Shown here: piece after piece, positions 7,258-7,550 of the stretch
How positions within the stretch are numbered: the first letter of the stretch is position 1
Layout: the number at the start of each line of letters is the position of its first letter
Assembly: GCA_026994125.1 (NCBI GenBank)
Contig: JALWRJ010000138.1
Location: 1-7,550, forward strand
Origin: Cyclobacteriaceae bacterium
Lineage (GTDB): Bacteria; Bacteroidota; Bacteroidia; Cytophagales; Cyclobacteriaceae
Length of the DNA: 7,550 nt
Reading direction: 5' to 3'
Program-made: the position numbers and the translations under genes
The notes under the pieces: model-generated
Told to the model about the DNA's origin: nothing
The model's database searches: none
The model's input: only the letters and a program-made list of their open reading frames with translations

Positions 7258-7286
7258 TTTGCAACTATTTCTTGCTGAGTTGCAAA
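7258..7286. repeat. 9-bp perfect inverted repeat, possible operator
   Basis: TTTGCAACT (7258-7266) and AGTTGCAAA (7278-7286) are exact reverse complements separated by 11 nt. Because the TTGCAA core is itself palindromic, the arms also give two direct copies of TTGCAA, starting 21 bp apart, about two helical turns. The repeat lies 7 bp beyond the -33 element of the leftward promoter, a usual position for an activator site. As RNA it could form a hairpin with an 11-nt loop, but only short T runs follow, so I favour a DNA-binding dyad over a terminator. Confidence 0.5.
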
Positions 7287-7512
7287 TTTTACAAAATGAA
7301 AATTCCGGTTATTAAAACAACATGCTATGGGTTTCCCTTTTTAACATACAATTCTAAACGAATCATTAACAATCATTTTTGTATTAAAATAATGACTTAC
7401 AAATCTTAGCACTTAGTAGCCCAACTTATCTAAATCGGTTTTCATTTACCACTTACCCATCCTAAAAAAAGCTAAAGTGTAAAGGTGAGAGTTAAATGTG
7501 CAATACAAATTC

Positions 7513-7520
7513 TATATTTG
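7513..7520 (+). promoter_or_regulatory. Bacteroidota -7 element TATATTTG at right edge
   Basis: TATATTTG is an exact match to TAnnTTTG and lies 16 nt before an ATG at 7537. No TTTG-like -33 element is seen 19-21 nt upstream. It probably drives a gene that continues beyond the window. Confidence 0.5.
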
Positions 7521-7536
7521 AGCAAATTTTATTTCT

Positions 7537-7550
7537 ATGCACAGCCTAAA
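7537..7550 (+). CDS. Possible start of a rightward gene (only 4 full codons visible)
   Basis: ATG at 7537 opens a frame reading MHSL before the window ends. The only support is its position 16 nt after an exact -7 promoter element, a common arrangement in Bacteroidota. The product cannot be inferred. Confidence 0.35.

Larger units (their letters stand above)
7195..7536. other. Intergenic region of 342 bp with divergent regulatory signals
   Basis: This AT-rich stretch separates the minus-strand exported-protein gene from a possible plus-strand gene at the right edge. It holds a promoter-like pair for the leftward gene (7220-7250), a 9-bp inverted repeat (7258-7286) and a -7-type element near the right edge (7513-7520). 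The middle, roughly 7290-7500, shows no feature I can support: a 37-codon ORF at 7296-7409 has no family look. Confidence 0.6.

Noticed and set aside
7296..7409. Plus-strand ORF of 37 codons in the right intergenic region
   Set aside because: No recognisable protein pattern, no promoter element at a suitable distance, and codon content looks like random AT-rich DNA.
7445..7483. Imperfect inverted repeat TTTACCACTT / AAGTGTAAA upstream of the right-edge promoter
   Set aside because: It needs a bulged base and a 20-nt loop in AT-rich DNA, so chance is a sufficient explanation.

Overview
The window looks like ordinary chromosomal DNA of a member of the Bacteroidota. Three things point there. 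The leucyl-tRNA synthetase has the group's long form, with a zinc-free Zn-1 region containing an insertion. Sequences matching the Bacteroidota -7 element TAnnTTTG lie just upstream of genes (TATTTTTG before leuS, TATATTTG at the right edge). Start codons follow A-rich leaders without clear Shine-Dalgarno sites. I see no mobile element, CRISPR array, tRNA or rRNA.

Layout. Bases 1-479 (-) carry the first 159 codons of an unrecognised multi-pass membrane protein that runs off the left edge. Bases 483-2714 (-) encode a full-length SLC12-type cation-chloride cotransporter homologue, read just before that membrane protein with only 3 nt between them. A 201-bp gap (2715-2915) separates the transporter from plus-strand genes and holds a 35-codon ORF for a likely single-span membrane microprotein. 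Bases 2916-3431 (+) encode a type I isopentenyl-diphosphate isomerase (idi) with a TTG start. Bases 3477-6410 (+) encode leucyl-tRNA synthetase (leuS); its probable promoter begins 6 nt after the idi stop codon. Bases 6580-7194 (-) encode an exported or membrane-anchored protein of unknown function, convergent with leuS. A 342-bp gap follows, with a promoter-like pair and a 9-bp inverted repeat upstream of that gene. At 7537 a plus-strand ORF may begin and runs off the right edge.

Functionally these are neighbours rather than one system: ion transport, isoprenoid precursor interconversion and tRNA charging. I do not see a convincing new multi-gene system. The points most worth a second look are the microprotein ORF upstream of idi, the enlarged leucine-specific domain of LeuRS, the NKCC-like sodium site in the bacterial SLC12 homologue, and the dyad repeat upstream of the unknown gene.
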